The notes under the pieces were generated by a model. That model did no database searches, had not been told where the DNA came from, and was given only the letters and a program-made list of their open reading frames with translations. A stretch of DNA of 64,000 bases, from assembly GCF_001468065.1 (NCBI RefSeq), contig NZ_LNYZ01000001.1:310001-374000 (forward strand), written 5' to 3'. This DNA is from Legionella steigerwaltii. GTDB taxonomy: Bacteria > Pseudomonadota > Gammaproteobacteria > Legionellales > Legionellaceae. This document shows, one piece after another, positions 38,760 through 47,975 of this stretch (position 1 is its first letter; each line of letters begins with the position of its first letter). Both the position numbers and the translations under genes were made by a program.

Positions 38760-40403
38760 ATGCCAAATTTTAAGGAGATAGTTATCATTTTTAAAACAAG
38801 TCGTACAAGTTATTGGTCTAGCGAACTAATCACCTTAGTGTGTAGCCTTTTTTTTACCTTAGCATGTAATAGCTCTTTCTGGACGGAGTTACTTCAAGGT
38901 AAAGAGTTAATGAATCCACATACCTGGTTTATTATCTTTTGCACCGCAACCGCAATCACGGGTTTACAATGGTTTTTACTTCTTTTAGTGATTAACCGTT
39001 GGACTTTTAAATGGTTTACCATTGGTTTGTTGCTGCTTACGTCTGTTGCTGTGTATTTCATGAGTACATTTCATGTTTATATTGACCCAACCATGATTAC
39101 CAATGTGGTGAGTACTGATTACCAGGAAAGCAGCGAATTTTTACAGTGGCGTATTCTTCCTTATTTTCTATTTTTAGGTGTGCTTCCTTGCTGGATCACT
39201 TGGCATATTAAAATTTATAAAAGAAGTCTTCCTTCCTATTGGGCAGGACGATTAGGGACTATTTTTTTATCATTATGTATGATGTTTGGTGGTTCATGGG
39301 CCGTATTTCACGAACTTGGTCCAGTTCTTCGCGAAAGAAAGCAAATTGTTTATTTAATTACGCCCTTGAACATAATTTCATCTTCAACAAAAGCATACTG
39401 GAGAGCGCGACATGCTCGAGTTGATAAAACAAAAATCAAAATTGGAGCGGATGCACATAAGCTTCCACGATCGGAAAATAGCAAACCTCGTGTTATTATC
39501 CTTGTCGTTGGTGAAACTGTTCGTTCTGTAAACTGGGGCTTAAATGGATATCAAAGACAAACAACTCCGGAACTTGCTAAGCGCGAAGTTGTTAATTTCA
39601 GTCAAGTAACCAGTTGCGGTACTACGACATCAGTTTCCTTACCCTGTATGTTTTCTCCTTATGGGATGCATGCATACAACAGTAAGAAAATCAATCAGAC
39701 TGAATCTTTGCTTCATTTATTGGATCATACAAATATCTCAGTATTGTGGCGGGATAATCAGTCTGGCTGTAAAGGAGTGTGCGATGGTTCAATGGTTGAA
39801 AAATTACATGTAGATGCTCTATGTAAAAATAGACGCTGTTTTGATGAAATTCTTTTGCATCAACTTCAGGAACGAATTACTCGCAAAAAGGGGGATCAGC
39901 TGATCGTATTGCATATGCTTGGCAATCATGGCCCAGCTTATTTTGAACGTTACCCAGAACAATTTAAACATTGGACTCCTACTTGTGAGACAACAGATTT
40001 ATCCACTTGTTCGCAAAAAGCACTCGTGAATACTTATGATAATGCCATTTTGTATACCGATTCGATATTAGCTCGCACAATTGATTTGCTCGATAATATC
40101 AAATCTTATGATACAGGGTTAATTTATGTATCGGATCATGGTGAGTCACTTGGTGAACATAATTTATTTCTTCATGGGTTGCCTTATTTTATGGCTCCTG
40201 ATGAACAAAAGAAGGTTCCTATGGTTTTATGGTTATCACAAGGATTATCCCAACAATTAGCCATGAAAGAAGATTGTTTACGTAATAAGCAATCTGACCC
40301 TATATCGCATGATTATCTATTTTCAACTCTGTTGTCGCTTTTTGATGTAAAAGCAAAGGAATACGATCCAAAATTTGATTTGACATATTCATGTCGTAAA
40401 TAA
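38760..40403 (+). CDS. Lipid A phosphoethanolamine transferase (EptA family)
   Basis: A 547-residue inner-membrane enzyme, the normal EptA/MCR length. Five N-terminal membrane helices (residues about 20-200) precede a periplasmic sulfatase-fold domain. The nucleophile Thr lies in SCGTTTSVSLPCMFS, after VVGETVRSVNWGLNGYQRQTTPEL. Zinc ligands are in SDHGESLGEHNLFLHGLPY. Adds phosphoethanolamine to lipid A or core, reducing surface charge and cationic peptide binding. The ATG at 38760 has no Shine-Dalgarno; a strong AAGGAG lies inside the frame at 38772. A palindromic repeat follows the stop codon. Confidence 0.92.
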   Translation: MPNFKEIVIIFKTSRTSYWSSELITLVCSLFFTLACNSSFWTELLQGKELMNPHTWFIIFCTATAITGLQWFLLLLVINRWTFKWFTIGLLLLTSVAVYFMSTFHVYIDPTMITNVVSTDYQESSEFLQWRILPYFLFLGVLPCWITWHIKIYKRSLPSYWAGRLGTIFLSLCMMFGGSWAVFHELGPVLRERKQIVYLITPLNIISSSTKAYWRARHARVDKTKIKIGADAHKLPRSENSKPRVIILVVGETVRSVNWGLNGYQRQTTPELAKREVVNFSQVTSCGTTTSVSLPCMFSPYGMHAYNSKKINQTESLLHLLDHTNISVLWRDNQSGCKGVCDGSMVEKLHVDALCKNRRCFDEILLHQLQERITRKKGDQLIVLHMLGNHGPAYFERYPEQFKHWTPTCETTDLSTCSQKALVNTYDNAILYTDSILARTIDLLDNIKSYDTGLIYVSDHGESLGEHNLFLHGLPYFMAPDEQKKVPMVLWLSQGLSQQLAMKEDCLRNKQSDPISHDYLFSTLLSLFDVKAKEYDPKFDLTYSCRK

Positions 40404-40419
40404 TTGTAGCCTGAGAAAT

Positions 40420-40502
40420 TTGTAGCCTGGGTGCAGCGCAGCGAAACCCGGGTTGTTCATGTCCAGAAATCCCGGGTTCCGCTGCGCTGCACCCAGGCTA
40501 CG
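40420..40502. repeat. GTAGCCTGGGTG palindromic element
   Basis: Left arm TGTAGCCTGGGTGCAGCGCA and right arm TGCGCTGCACCCAGGCTACG, with inner ACCCGGG / CCCGGGT and a loop of about 20 bases. An extra partial left arm, TTGTAGCCTGAG, stands just before it at 40404. It lies between convergent genes. Confidence 0.87.
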
Positions 40503-40531
40503 AGGCTTAAACAACGATACATTTGTCCAGA

Positions 40532-41752
40532 TTATGTTTGGCGCGATCGGTAATTCCAAAACTTTGGAAAAGCCAGGCAACAAATAGTTACCCCGAGAAT
40601 GCATAATACACCACCTGAAATCAGTGCTGTGGTAATACTAAAGCTAGATGCGATAAATCCGGCGCGGGTATCACCTAGTTTAGGACCACTTAAATAACTG
40701 ATCATTTCGATGCCAGCTAATCTGCCACGATATTCTGTTGGAATGGTATTGTTCCATAAAGTGGTACGAAATATTCCACTTATGGCATCAAATGCACCAG
40801 CAAGTGCCAGGAAAAATAGGACAAGCCAAAGTGAACTTGATAAACCAAATCCAATAATGGCAGCTCCCCATAGAGCAGCGGCCATTGCAATTGCTTTACC
40901 ATCGCGCTCTATTTTTGCGGTCCAACCACTGAAAAATGAAATAATCAATGCTCCTACTGCTGGCGCTGAATAAAGCAAACCTAAAGTTTTCGCTCCGCCA
41001 AACGATTGAGCTATCGCAGGAAGTAACGAGTTAGGCCATGAAAAAACCATGGCAATAAAATCAACAAGATAGCTCCCCATTAATTCTTGTCGATTCAATG
41101 CAAAGGAAATTCCTTGTTTTAGTGAAGATACAATAGAAGGATGCTCTTTCACTACGGGCTTGGGAATATTATGTAATCTAATTAATGTGATTAATGACAT
41201 CAAAAATGTAATCAGATCAATTAAATAAGTGATGACAATGCCATATTGAGCAATAATAAGTCCAGAAATAGCTGGCGCAATAATCATACAAAAACTGAAT
41301 TTAAAGGTAGCAAGCGCGCCTACATTTTTATAATCACTGGGATTAACAATTTGCTGGATAACGCTATCAAAGGCAGGACGATGTAAGCCGTTAATCGCTG
41401 ACATAGACGCTGAAACAATAAAAATTAGGCTCAGAGAGGGAGTGGCCTGATAGGAGTTAAGTACAAGTATGCAACAGCCCCCTACAAGAAGTAATTCGCT
41501 GATAATCAATAATCCACGACGGTTGTACCGATCTGCAAATACCCCACCAATCAGAGCAGTAATTAGCAGAGGCAGTAATTGCACTAAACTCAATAATCCG
41601 ACCATGAACGTTGACTGAGTCATTTGATAAATTTGATAGGGCAGTGCGACGCTGCTGATCATAGTACCAATAAATGAAATAAATTGACCAAAATAGAGTA
41701 GTCTGAAGTCACGATTTTTTTTAAGAAGAGATAGATCTAAGAGTTGGCTCAT
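40532..41752 (-). CDS. MFS transporter, EntS-like exporter
   Basis: A 406-residue major facilitator with about 11-12 hydrophobic helices. The N-terminal FRLLYFGQFISFIGTMISSVALPYQIY and the loop GGVFADRYNRRG match the enterobactin-exporter (EntS)/MFS_3 group. The frame extends to a TTG, but ATG 41752 (MSQLLDLSLLKKNRDF) fits the family and has GGA upstream. Likely an efflux pump of the inner membrane; the substrate is not deducible, and no siderophore genes are seen nearby. Confidence 0.88.
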   Translation of the reverse strand: MSQLLDLSLLKKNRDFRLLYFGQFISFIGTMISSVALPYQIYQMTQSTFMVGLLSLVQLLPLLITALIGGVFADRYNRRGLLIISELLLVGGCCILVLNSYQATPSLSLIFIVSASMSAINGLHRPAFDSVIQQIVNPSDYKNVGALATFKFSFCMIIAPAISGLIIAQYGIVITYLIDLITFLMSLITLIRLHNIPKPVVKEHPSIVSSLKQGISFALNRQELMGSYLVDFIAMVFSWPNSLLPAIAQSFGGAKTLGLLYSAPAVGALIISFFSGWTAKIERDGKAIAMAAALWGAAIIGFGLSSSLWLVLFFLALAGAFDAISGIFRTTLWNNTIPTEYRGRLAGIEMISYLSGPKLGDTRAGFIASSFSITTALISGGVLCILGVTICCLAFPKFWNYRSRQT

Positions 41753-41866
41753 TTTGAAACATCCAAAGGTACATAATATAAGCAAATTTTATGCTTTTAA
41801 ATTGATTCAGTATTGTACTAACTACCTTACAAGAACTCAATTAATTAGATTACTGAACCTAATGGA

Positions 41867-42751
41867 TTAAAAGTCATTATTATCTCTATCTCTATTGTTA
41901 TCTTTATTTTTGATAATCAATGGTTCAACAAAACTTAATGGGGTAGAGTAGGTCATCGGTATTTTCTCCTCATCAAGTGCTTTTTTAACGCTTGTGAGTA
42001 CCTCATCAAGTGAACGGCGTTGGTGGTTAGGTTCGGGTTCTGTCCACCAATATATTTCAAAATCAATACCATTAGAGGAAAAAGAAACAACATAAATTTG
42101 AATGTACTTATCTTTGGAAACAGTTTCACATTGCTCTACTGCTTTGGTTATGACCGAGCGTGCTTTTTCCAGATCAGCAGCAAAATCAACACTACAACCA
42201 ATTTTTTCACGTCTTAGTTTTGTATCAGTAAATACGTGTACTACGCTGGTATACATTTTTGAGTTGGGAACAAATACTCGAGTACCATCAGTTTTACGCA
42301 GATGAGTATTTTGAATTGAAATACGATGAACATACCCTTGTTGTGAATTGACTTCAATAAAATCTCCAATACCAAAAGGTTCTCTGAACAACAATAAAAT
42401 TCCTGCAAAAAAATTTTCAAAAATATTTCTGAAAGCCAAACCGACAGCAACAGAGGTCAACCCTAAAGTTGCCATAATATTTGCCGTAGTTACTGAGGGA
42501 AATACTATAGCCGAAATAATTAACATTCCTATAAACCAAACTACTATAATGGTCAATTTATCAAAAATTGTTACTAAATTAGTTCGGATTGCCATTCTTG
42601 GTAGAAACGAACTGAGTATGCGACTAATTATTTTCGCTAAAAAATAGGTGATAATGGCGAAAAAAATGGCAATAAGTATATTGGGAATTAGCGAAATGAA
42701 ATTTTGCGCAAATTTATCTAGAGTTTTTAGAATAAGTTGTAAATAGTTCAT
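41867..42751 (-). CDS. Small-conductance mechanosensitive channel (MscS family)
   Basis: A 294-residue MscS-type channel (E. coli MscS 286). Three N-terminal helices, the last being the pore helix with GLTSVAVGLAFRNIFENFFAGILLLF, then the beta domain starting REPFGIGDFIEVNSQQGYVHRI and the C-terminal vestibule. Opens on membrane tension to release solutes after hypo-osmotic shock. The last residues (NKDNNRDRDNNDF) are a charged Asn/Asp tail. Divergent from the downstream MHS transporter gene. Confidence 0.93.
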   Translation of the reverse strand: MNYLQLILKTLDKFAQNFISLIPNILIAIFFAIITYFLAKIISRILSSFLPRMAIRTNLVTIFDKLTIIVVWFIGMLIISAIVFPSVTTANIMATLGLTSVAVGLAFRNIFENFFAGILLLFREPFGIGDFIEVNSQQGYVHRISIQNTHLRKTDGTRVFVPNSKMYTSVVHVFTDTKLRREKIGCSVDFAADLEKARSVITKAVEQCETVSKDKYIQIYVVSFSSNGIDFEIYWWTEPEPNHQRRSLDEVLTSVKKALDEEKIPMTYSTPLSFVEPLIIKNKDNNRDRDNNDF

Positions 42752-43016
42752 ATTGAATTTCCTTATTCTATTTATTTAATGAATCAGATTAAGATAATAA
42801 AATGACTCCAAATTATTCCATCTAATGTTTTTAGTGTAGCAAAAATTGAACAGAAGTAATAATTTCTACTTAGTCATATCTCGAAGTTATAGAATGTGTA
42901 GCAACAGTGAGACTGTGAATATCCTGAAAATCCAGATTTTCTGAAGTAAGCCCTCGCTTTCCTTTAATAATTCATATACGATAAATTGATTTATCATATT
43001 GTTAATATAAGGAATT

Positions 43017-44312
43017 ATGGCAATACTGCGACGTGATCCCAAATCCAAAGCCTCAAGAAAAGTTTCCATTGCCAGTTTGATTGGAACAACAATTGAATGG
43101 TATGACTTTTATCTTTTTGGTACTGCTGCTGCTTTATTTTTCAACACACTTTTTTTTCCTAAGATTAGCCCTGTAGCAGGAATTATGGCTGCATATGCAA
43201 CCTATGCAGTTGGTTTTTTTGCCAGGCCGTTAGGAGGGCTTATTTTTGGTCACTTTGGGGATAGGTTAAGCAGGAAGAATATGCTTATTATCACTCTTTG
43301 TTTGATGGGTACATCTACTTTTTTGATCGGATTACTTCCTACGTATGACAAGATAGGGATATTTGCACCACTTTTACTTGTGATTTTACGATGTACTCAA
43401 GGAATAGCTGTTGGGGGTGAGTGGGCTGGGGCAGTAGTAATGTCTGCTGAGGTTAGCCGAGAAAAAGAAAGAGGATTCTATTCAAGTTGGCCAAATGCCG
43501 GAGCTCCATTTGGTTTAGTTATTTCCATTGCGGTATTTCTTATTTTTTCTGCACTCCCTAGAGAGCAGTTTCTGGCATGGGGATGGCGTATTCCTTTTTT
43601 ACTCAGTTTTATTGTAGTTCTTGTTGGACTTTATATTCGTCTACAGATTATGGAGAGTAAAGTTTTTGTAGAAGCAACGAAGAATAAACGTCCTCCCAAA
43701 GTTCCAGCATTAGAAATGCTGCGTTCTCATTTTAAAAACTTTCTTCTCGCAATAGGGGCACGTTTAATTGAAAGTTCTTCATTCTATATTTTAACCGTTT
43801 TTATCTTAAGTTATGGAACGTTTAATCTGCATTTATCAAAAACACTTCTTCTTTATGCAGTGATGATGGGGGCTATTATTGAAATGCTCCTGATTCCATA
43901 CTTTGGCATGGTTTCGGATTTAATTGGACGTCGCCCAGTTTATATTTGTGGTGCTTTATTGATGGGGTTGTTTGCATTTCCATTTTTTTGGTTGCTGCAA
44001 TCAAAAAGCCCACATTTGATCTTTTTTGCTGTAATTTTTGGGATGTGTGGACCTCATGCAATGATGCATGGTGCTCAGGCTGCATTTTATTCCGAGCTCT
44101 TTAAAACACGGATTCGTTACAGTGGAACCGCAATTGCTTATCATTTATCAGCAGCATTGTCTGGAGGATTAACCCCATTAATTGCTACCGGTCTTGTAGC
44201 GTGGGCACATGATAAAACCTGGCCTGTATCAGTCTATCTAATTATCATGGCAGTGATTACCATCACTAGTGTTTATTTAGCTGCAGAAAAGGCGCAAAAG
44301 GATATTTCTTAA
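43017..44312 (+). CDS. MFS transporter, metabolite:H+ symporter (MHS) family
   Basis: A 431-residue inner-membrane symporter. IGTTIEWYDFYLFGTAAALFF in helix 1 and YAVGFFARPLGGLIFGHFGDRLSRK between helices 2 and 3 are MHS-family signatures, shared with ProP, ShiA and KgtP. It probably imports a compatible solute, amino acid or organic acid with protons; the substrate is undefined. AAGGA precedes the ATG. Pairing with a divergent MscS gene hints at osmotic roles, as with ProP, but that is only context. Confidence 0.88.
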   Translation: MAILRRDPKSKASRKVSIASLIGTTIEWYDFYLFGTAAALFFNTLFFPKISPVAGIMAAYATYAVGFFARPLGGLIFGHFGDRLSRKNMLIITLCLMGTSTFLIGLLPTYDKIGIFAPLLLVILRCTQGIAVGGEWAGAVVMSAEVSREKERGFYSSWPNAGAPFGLVISIAVFLIFSALPREQFLAWGWRIPFLLSFIVVLVGLYIRLQIMESKVFVEATKNKRPPKVPALEMLRSHFKNFLLAIGARLIESSSFYILTVFILSYGTFNLHLSKTLLLYAVMMGAIIEMLLIPYFGMVSDLIGRRPVYICGALLMGLFAFPFFWLLQSKSPHLIFFAVIFGMCGPHAMMHGAQAAFYSELFKTRIRYSGTAIAYHLSAALSGGLTPLIATGLVAWAHDKTWPVSVYLIIMAVITITSVYLAAEKAQKDIS

Positions 44313-44336
44313 TCACCTAACTTTTTATTTCCATAG

Positions 44337-44364
44337 GTTTTGTCGGGCCAAGGCCTGACAAAAC
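44337..44364 (+). terminator. Terminator after the MHS transporter gene
   Basis: GTTTTGTCGGGCC / GGCCTGACAAAAC forms an 11-12-base stem with one mismatch, 25 bases past the stop codon. Its TGTCGGGC core recurs in the hairpins at 53.16 and, in part, 56.42 kb. Confidence 0.7.
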
Positions 44365-44464
44365 CCTTGCTATTTACCCAATCAATTCGTTGTTTGTAAT
44401 TTATTGGGCAAGCCCAATCATTGTTGGTTCCTTTTTTTAATATATCTGGAGTATTCTGTCAGCC

Positions 44465-44583
44465 AAGACCCGATCTACACTTGTTCATCTTGCTTATGCT
44501 CTTTTTGGAAGTGCCGCCGGGATGCCAGTAAGCAAGATGTAAAAAAAGCTTATAGACGTTTATTAAGCAAATTGATGGTTTGA
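44465..44583 (+). pseudogene. Remnant of a DjlA-type J-domain gene
   Basis: Frame 44521-44583 reads DASKQDVKKAYRRLLSK then LMV and a stop, matching helix I-II of the J-domain in DjlA-like proteins. Just upstream, in another frame, 44486-44509 reads HLAYALFG, the preceding J-domain start. Removing one A near 44510 and one G near 44520 joins them as HLAYALFGVPPDASKQDV. The His-Pro-Asp motif and everything after it are missing. The fragment is therefore frameshifted and truncated at both ends. Identification rests on recognising the motif by eye. Confidence 0.5.
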
Positions 44584-44662
44584 ATTTCCTATACCCATCG
44601 AGACAGTCAATTAGAAAATATTTATCTATAATGTATAAATAAAAATCAATCAAGAGATAAAT

Positions 44663-46204
44663 ATGTTTCTACGTGTTCGTTGCTACAATCAATATCCTGG
44701 ATTATATAAAAATTTTGATGCCATGCGAGATGATCTTTCACGACTTAAGAGGATGGGATTTAAGGAAGTTTGGGCGAATCCATTTTATACACCCTGCCAA
44801 CATAACCCTATTCCTAACATGGAGCATCGAGTTCATAGCCCTTATGCCATGCAAAATGAATCGATCTACCCTCGATATGCTGAGAGTGAAGAAAGCATTA
44901 TAAAATACACAGAAAGAGCGGAACAACTTGGGTTAACACCGATGTTTGATTTAGTAGCAAGACATGTAGCCATTGATCATCGTTTTGTGAATGGAGATAA
45001 GTTTCTACTTGAAAAATACAATATTGATACTAGAACATGGTTTAAACGGCATCCAAATGGAAATTTGGTTATGCATAATATGGATGAAAATTATAATCCA
45101 TTAAGCAGTAATCCTTGGTGTGATGTTGCTACATTTAACTATGATGACCCTGAGATTCGAAAACAAATTATCGAATATTTTTGGAAACCATTTATCGAAC
45201 ATAATATTGAGCACCTTGGATTTCAAGGAGTGCGTATCGATGCCCCGGCTATGGTAAATAATGATGTATTATTTCAGTTAGCAGACATTGCAAAACGTGC
45301 CTGTCAACGAAAGTTTAAGCACGATCCGCTTATTATGGCAGAAACGATAGGTAGAGGCTATATGGAGGAAAACCTTGCCTTGAAAGGCATAGTGACTCAT
45401 ACAATGAATAGTATATTCTGGATGCCGGGGCCTGAAGGTGGATATGGCTATCAATTTGATTTATGGAAGCAAGATGACAATTGGTTTACCCAAAATAAAG
45501 GACTACTACAACAAGCTGGACCAACTGTTGGTTTTCCAGGTTCTCATGATGAACCTCGATACGTTCAACAATTAATTGATAAAGGAGTTGTAGACGATGA
45601 TGTACTTGCAAAACGCATGCGTGAAAAAATTGCCGTAACTGCATTTGGCTCTGATGGCGGTTGGATTTTACAGTATGGCGATGAATTTGGTGCTACCAAA
45701 CCCATTAATGTTTTTGATCCAACCCCTGTGGAGTATCATCAAAAAGATAGTCTACAACGTTTCGATCTTTCTGATTATATATGCGAAGTTAATACAATCG
45801 TTGCACAACTACCCGAACCTCAGTTTCCTGAGTGGGCTCAACGTGTATTTCTTGCGGACCATCCTGATCTGGTGACTTTTATTGTTCATCAAGGGTGGGG
45901 CTATACAGGAAGCTCATTTGTTGTCGTAGCTAATACAAACCCATCTCAGCAAATTACATTAACTACAACCGATCTTGAAGAGATAATGCGTGCTAATGGA
46001 CGAAATGATACAGCGGAAAAACAAGTAGATCCTACAACACTTTATTTATGCGGCGCACTTAGCGCTTCCTCTGGATTACAAAAAGTAACCAATGTTATTA
46101 CATCCAGTCTTACTACAGGCGCTGAATCCCCTCGCTTTTTTAAACAATATCAGGGAAAAGATCAGCAAAATGGCTCCGACCCAGTTTTTGTAAAAAATAA
46201 ATGA
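44663..46204 (+). CDS. Alpha-amylase family (GH13) protein
   Basis: A 513-residue GH13-like enzyme without signal peptide. All three catalytic residues are visible: nucleophile Asp193 (GVRIDAPA), acid/base Glu227 (IMAETIGR) and transition-state Asp296 (GSHDEPR). The N-terminal barrel strand MFLRVRCYNQYPGLYKNFDAMRDDL is unusual, lacking the common YxxxPxSFxD motif, and resembles the maltosyltransferase-like subgroup. Lack of export signal means it acts in the cytoplasm or is delivered by another route. L. pneumophila has amylase-like translocated proteins, so an effector role is possible. No glycogen genes are adjacent. Confidence 0.82.
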   Translation: MFLRVRCYNQYPGLYKNFDAMRDDLSRLKRMGFKEVWANPFYTPCQHNPIPNMEHRVHSPYAMQNESIYPRYAESEESIIKYTERAEQLGLTPMFDLVARHVAIDHRFVNGDKFLLEKYNIDTRTWFKRHPNGNLVMHNMDENYNPLSSNPWCDVATFNYDDPEIRKQIIEYFWKPFIEHNIEHLGFQGVRIDAPAMVNNDVLFQLADIAKRACQRKFKHDPLIMAETIGRGYMEENLALKGIVTHTMNSIFWMPGPEGGYGYQFDLWKQDDNWFTQNKGLLQQAGPTVGFPGSHDEPRYVQQLIDKGVVDDDVLAKRMREKIAVTAFGSDGGWILQYGDEFGATKPINVFDPTPVEYHQKDSLQRFDLSDYICEVNTIVAQLPEPQFPEWAQRVFLADHPDLVTFIVHQGWGYTGSSFVVVANTNPSQQITLTTTDLEEIMRANGRNDTAEKQVDPTTLYLCGALSASSGLQKVTNVITSSLTTGAESPRFFKQYQGKDQQNGSDPVFVKNK

Positions 46205-46285
46205 GTTCCTTTGTTTCGTTTTTGTCATCAAAATCAAAAAACCTTAATGCTTAGATATTGCTACTCAGCTCTTTTATAAACGTAT

Positions 46286-47797
46286 CTATTCTTTTTCTGA
46301 TTTCTGCTTTTTCTTTAACTTTGATCCTTTTTTCTTTGAAGGATAAACATCAGCTAAAGAAACAGAGGTACCGTGTTCTGAGACGATGCGCGCATGATGT
46401 CTTCTTAGCTCCCTGGGTTCTTCAACGCCACAGGAGTGGCAGATTAGGCCAACTTCAAAGGTAAGATTTTTGACATAATGATAAACGCGGACAGCTTTAT
46501 TTTTGGGGTTTAAACCTCGAACCAGCCATTTATTATGTGTCGTAATCCCCGTAGGGCATGTATTTTTGTGGCATCTCAGAGCTTGTACACAACCCAGCGC
46601 AAACATAAATCCACGTGCTGAATTAACAAAATCAGCTCCAACACAGAGGGCCCATGCGACTGTTCCCGGGGTAATTAATTTTCCAGAAGCGATGATTTTA
46701 ATTCGATCGCGTAAATCGTACTCTACTAATTTATCAACAAGAACTGGGAGACTTTCTGCCAGGGTTAACCCCATATAATCTGCGAGTGTTAAGGGGGCTG
46801 CTCCGGTTCCTCCTTCAGCCCCATCTAATGTAATAAAGTCTGGTGCATATTCGATTCCTCGTTTGATGATTTCCTGACATAATTCATCCAACCATTGATA
46901 ATTACCAAGAACCACCTTAAATCCTGTGGGTTTACCCGTTACTTCCCTGACATGATGAATCAAATTAAGTAATTCAAATGAATTTGAAATCTCAGGAAAA
47001 CGGTTTGGACTAATGGAGTCTTCATGAGGTTTAATTCCTCGAATTTTGGCAATCTCTTCTGTTACTTTGACAGCAGGTAATATTCCACCTTTCCCTGGTT
47101 TTGCACCTTGGCTTAGCTTGATTTCAAACATTTTGACTTGAGGATATGCTGCTGCCTCTTTTAATTTCTCATCAGATAAATTGCCATCTTCATCATGATA
47201 GCCATATTTGGCGGTTCCTATCTGAGCAACCAAATCACATTCTCCTGTTAAATGATAGGGTGATAATCCTCCTTCACCAGTATTTAGCCAGCAACCTGCT
47301 TTTTTGGCACCATGAGATAGAGCAAGAATTGCATTTTGTGAAATTGATCCATGGCTCATTGCTGAAATATTGATTAATGAGTTCGTTGTGTAGGGATGCC
47401 TGCAATGTTGGCCAATCGTAACAGAATGAGCGTTGACCACATCTCTTTTAAGCACGGGAAAAGGGGAGTCAACAAAATATATGGTGTTTAGAGGTCTTCG
47501 ATCACGAGTTGTGCCAAATCCTATAGTGGTGTCTGTATTTTTGCTTGCTTCGTAAACCCATGTTCGTTCTGTACGATTAAATGGCAGCTCCTCGCGGTCT
47601 CGAGCATAAAAATATTGCCTTAAATAGACTCCCAATGACTCAGCAATATAGCGTACATAACCTATGATAGGAAAGTTTCTTAATATGGTGTGTTCTTTTT
47701 GAAATACATTCCAAATTGCTAACAAAATGACTAATACGAGTAAACCAGTTAATATCAATCCTAGCAAACTTAAAGAGTGGAAATAATGTTCTTTCAT
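46286..47797 (-). CDS. FMN-binding glutamate synthase family protein
   Basis: A 503-residue protein with an N-terminal membrane helix (about 10-30), then a glutamate-synthase central/FMN-barrel domain. Markers include SAMSHGSISQNAILALSHGAKKAG, GEGGLSPYH, KLSQGAKPGKGGILPAVKV, TLDGAEGGTGAAPL and ALRCHKNTCPTGITTHN, the last supplying the Cys set for the 3Fe-4S cluster. No glutaminase domain, so it is not a complete GltB. Such stand-alone proteins are common in proteobacteria but their reaction is unsettled. The C terminus ends in a Lys-rich tail (KKKGSKLKKKQKSEKE). Confidence 0.88.
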   Translation of the reverse strand: MKEHYFHSLSLLGLILTGLLVLVILLAIWNVFQKEHTILRNFPIIGYVRYIAESLGVYLRQYFYARDREELPFNRTERTWVYEASKNTDTTIGFGTTRDRRPLNTIYFVDSPFPVLKRDVVNAHSVTIGQHCRHPYTTNSLINISAMSHGSISQNAILALSHGAKKAGCWLNTGEGGLSPYHLTGECDLVAQIGTAKYGYHDEDGNLSDEKLKEAAAYPQVKMFEIKLSQGAKPGKGGILPAVKVTEEIAKIRGIKPHEDSISPNRFPEISNSFELLNLIHHVREVTGKPTGFKVVLGNYQWLDELCQEIIKRGIEYAPDFITLDGAEGGTGAAPLTLADYMGLTLAESLPVLVDKLVEYDLRDRIKIIASGKLITPGTVAWALCVGADFVNSARGFMFALGCVQALRCHKNTCPTGITTHNKWLVRGLNPKNKAVRVYHYVKNLTFEVGLICHSCGVEEPRELRRHHARIVSEHGTSVSLADVYPSKKKGSKLKKKQKSEKE

Positions 47798-47975
47798 AAT
47801 TAGCGTCCTAGCTAAAACCTAATCAGAATACACTACAAGAGTATTTTTCAGCAACTATGGTATTCATTGGTAAATATGATCGATCTTTGTAGTAAAAATA
47901 AAAATCAAAATGATTTAAAAGTGTTGGTTATTGGCATATAATAGTCATCTTGTTTAAATTAATTAAAGAGATGAT

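Larger units (their letters stand above)
44313..44662. other. Intergenic region with a terminator and a gene remnant
   Basis: After the MHS transporter stop it holds a strong hairpin terminator, then a decayed fragment of a J-domain gene (both listed). The rest is AT-rich leader of the GH13 gene, whose ATG at 44663 is preceded by AAGAGATAA. Confidence 0.6.

Noticed and set aside
44459-44653. 64-codon minus-strand frame between the MHS transporter and the GH13 gene
   Set aside because: The opposite strand carries recognisable J-domain remnants, which explains the sequence better.
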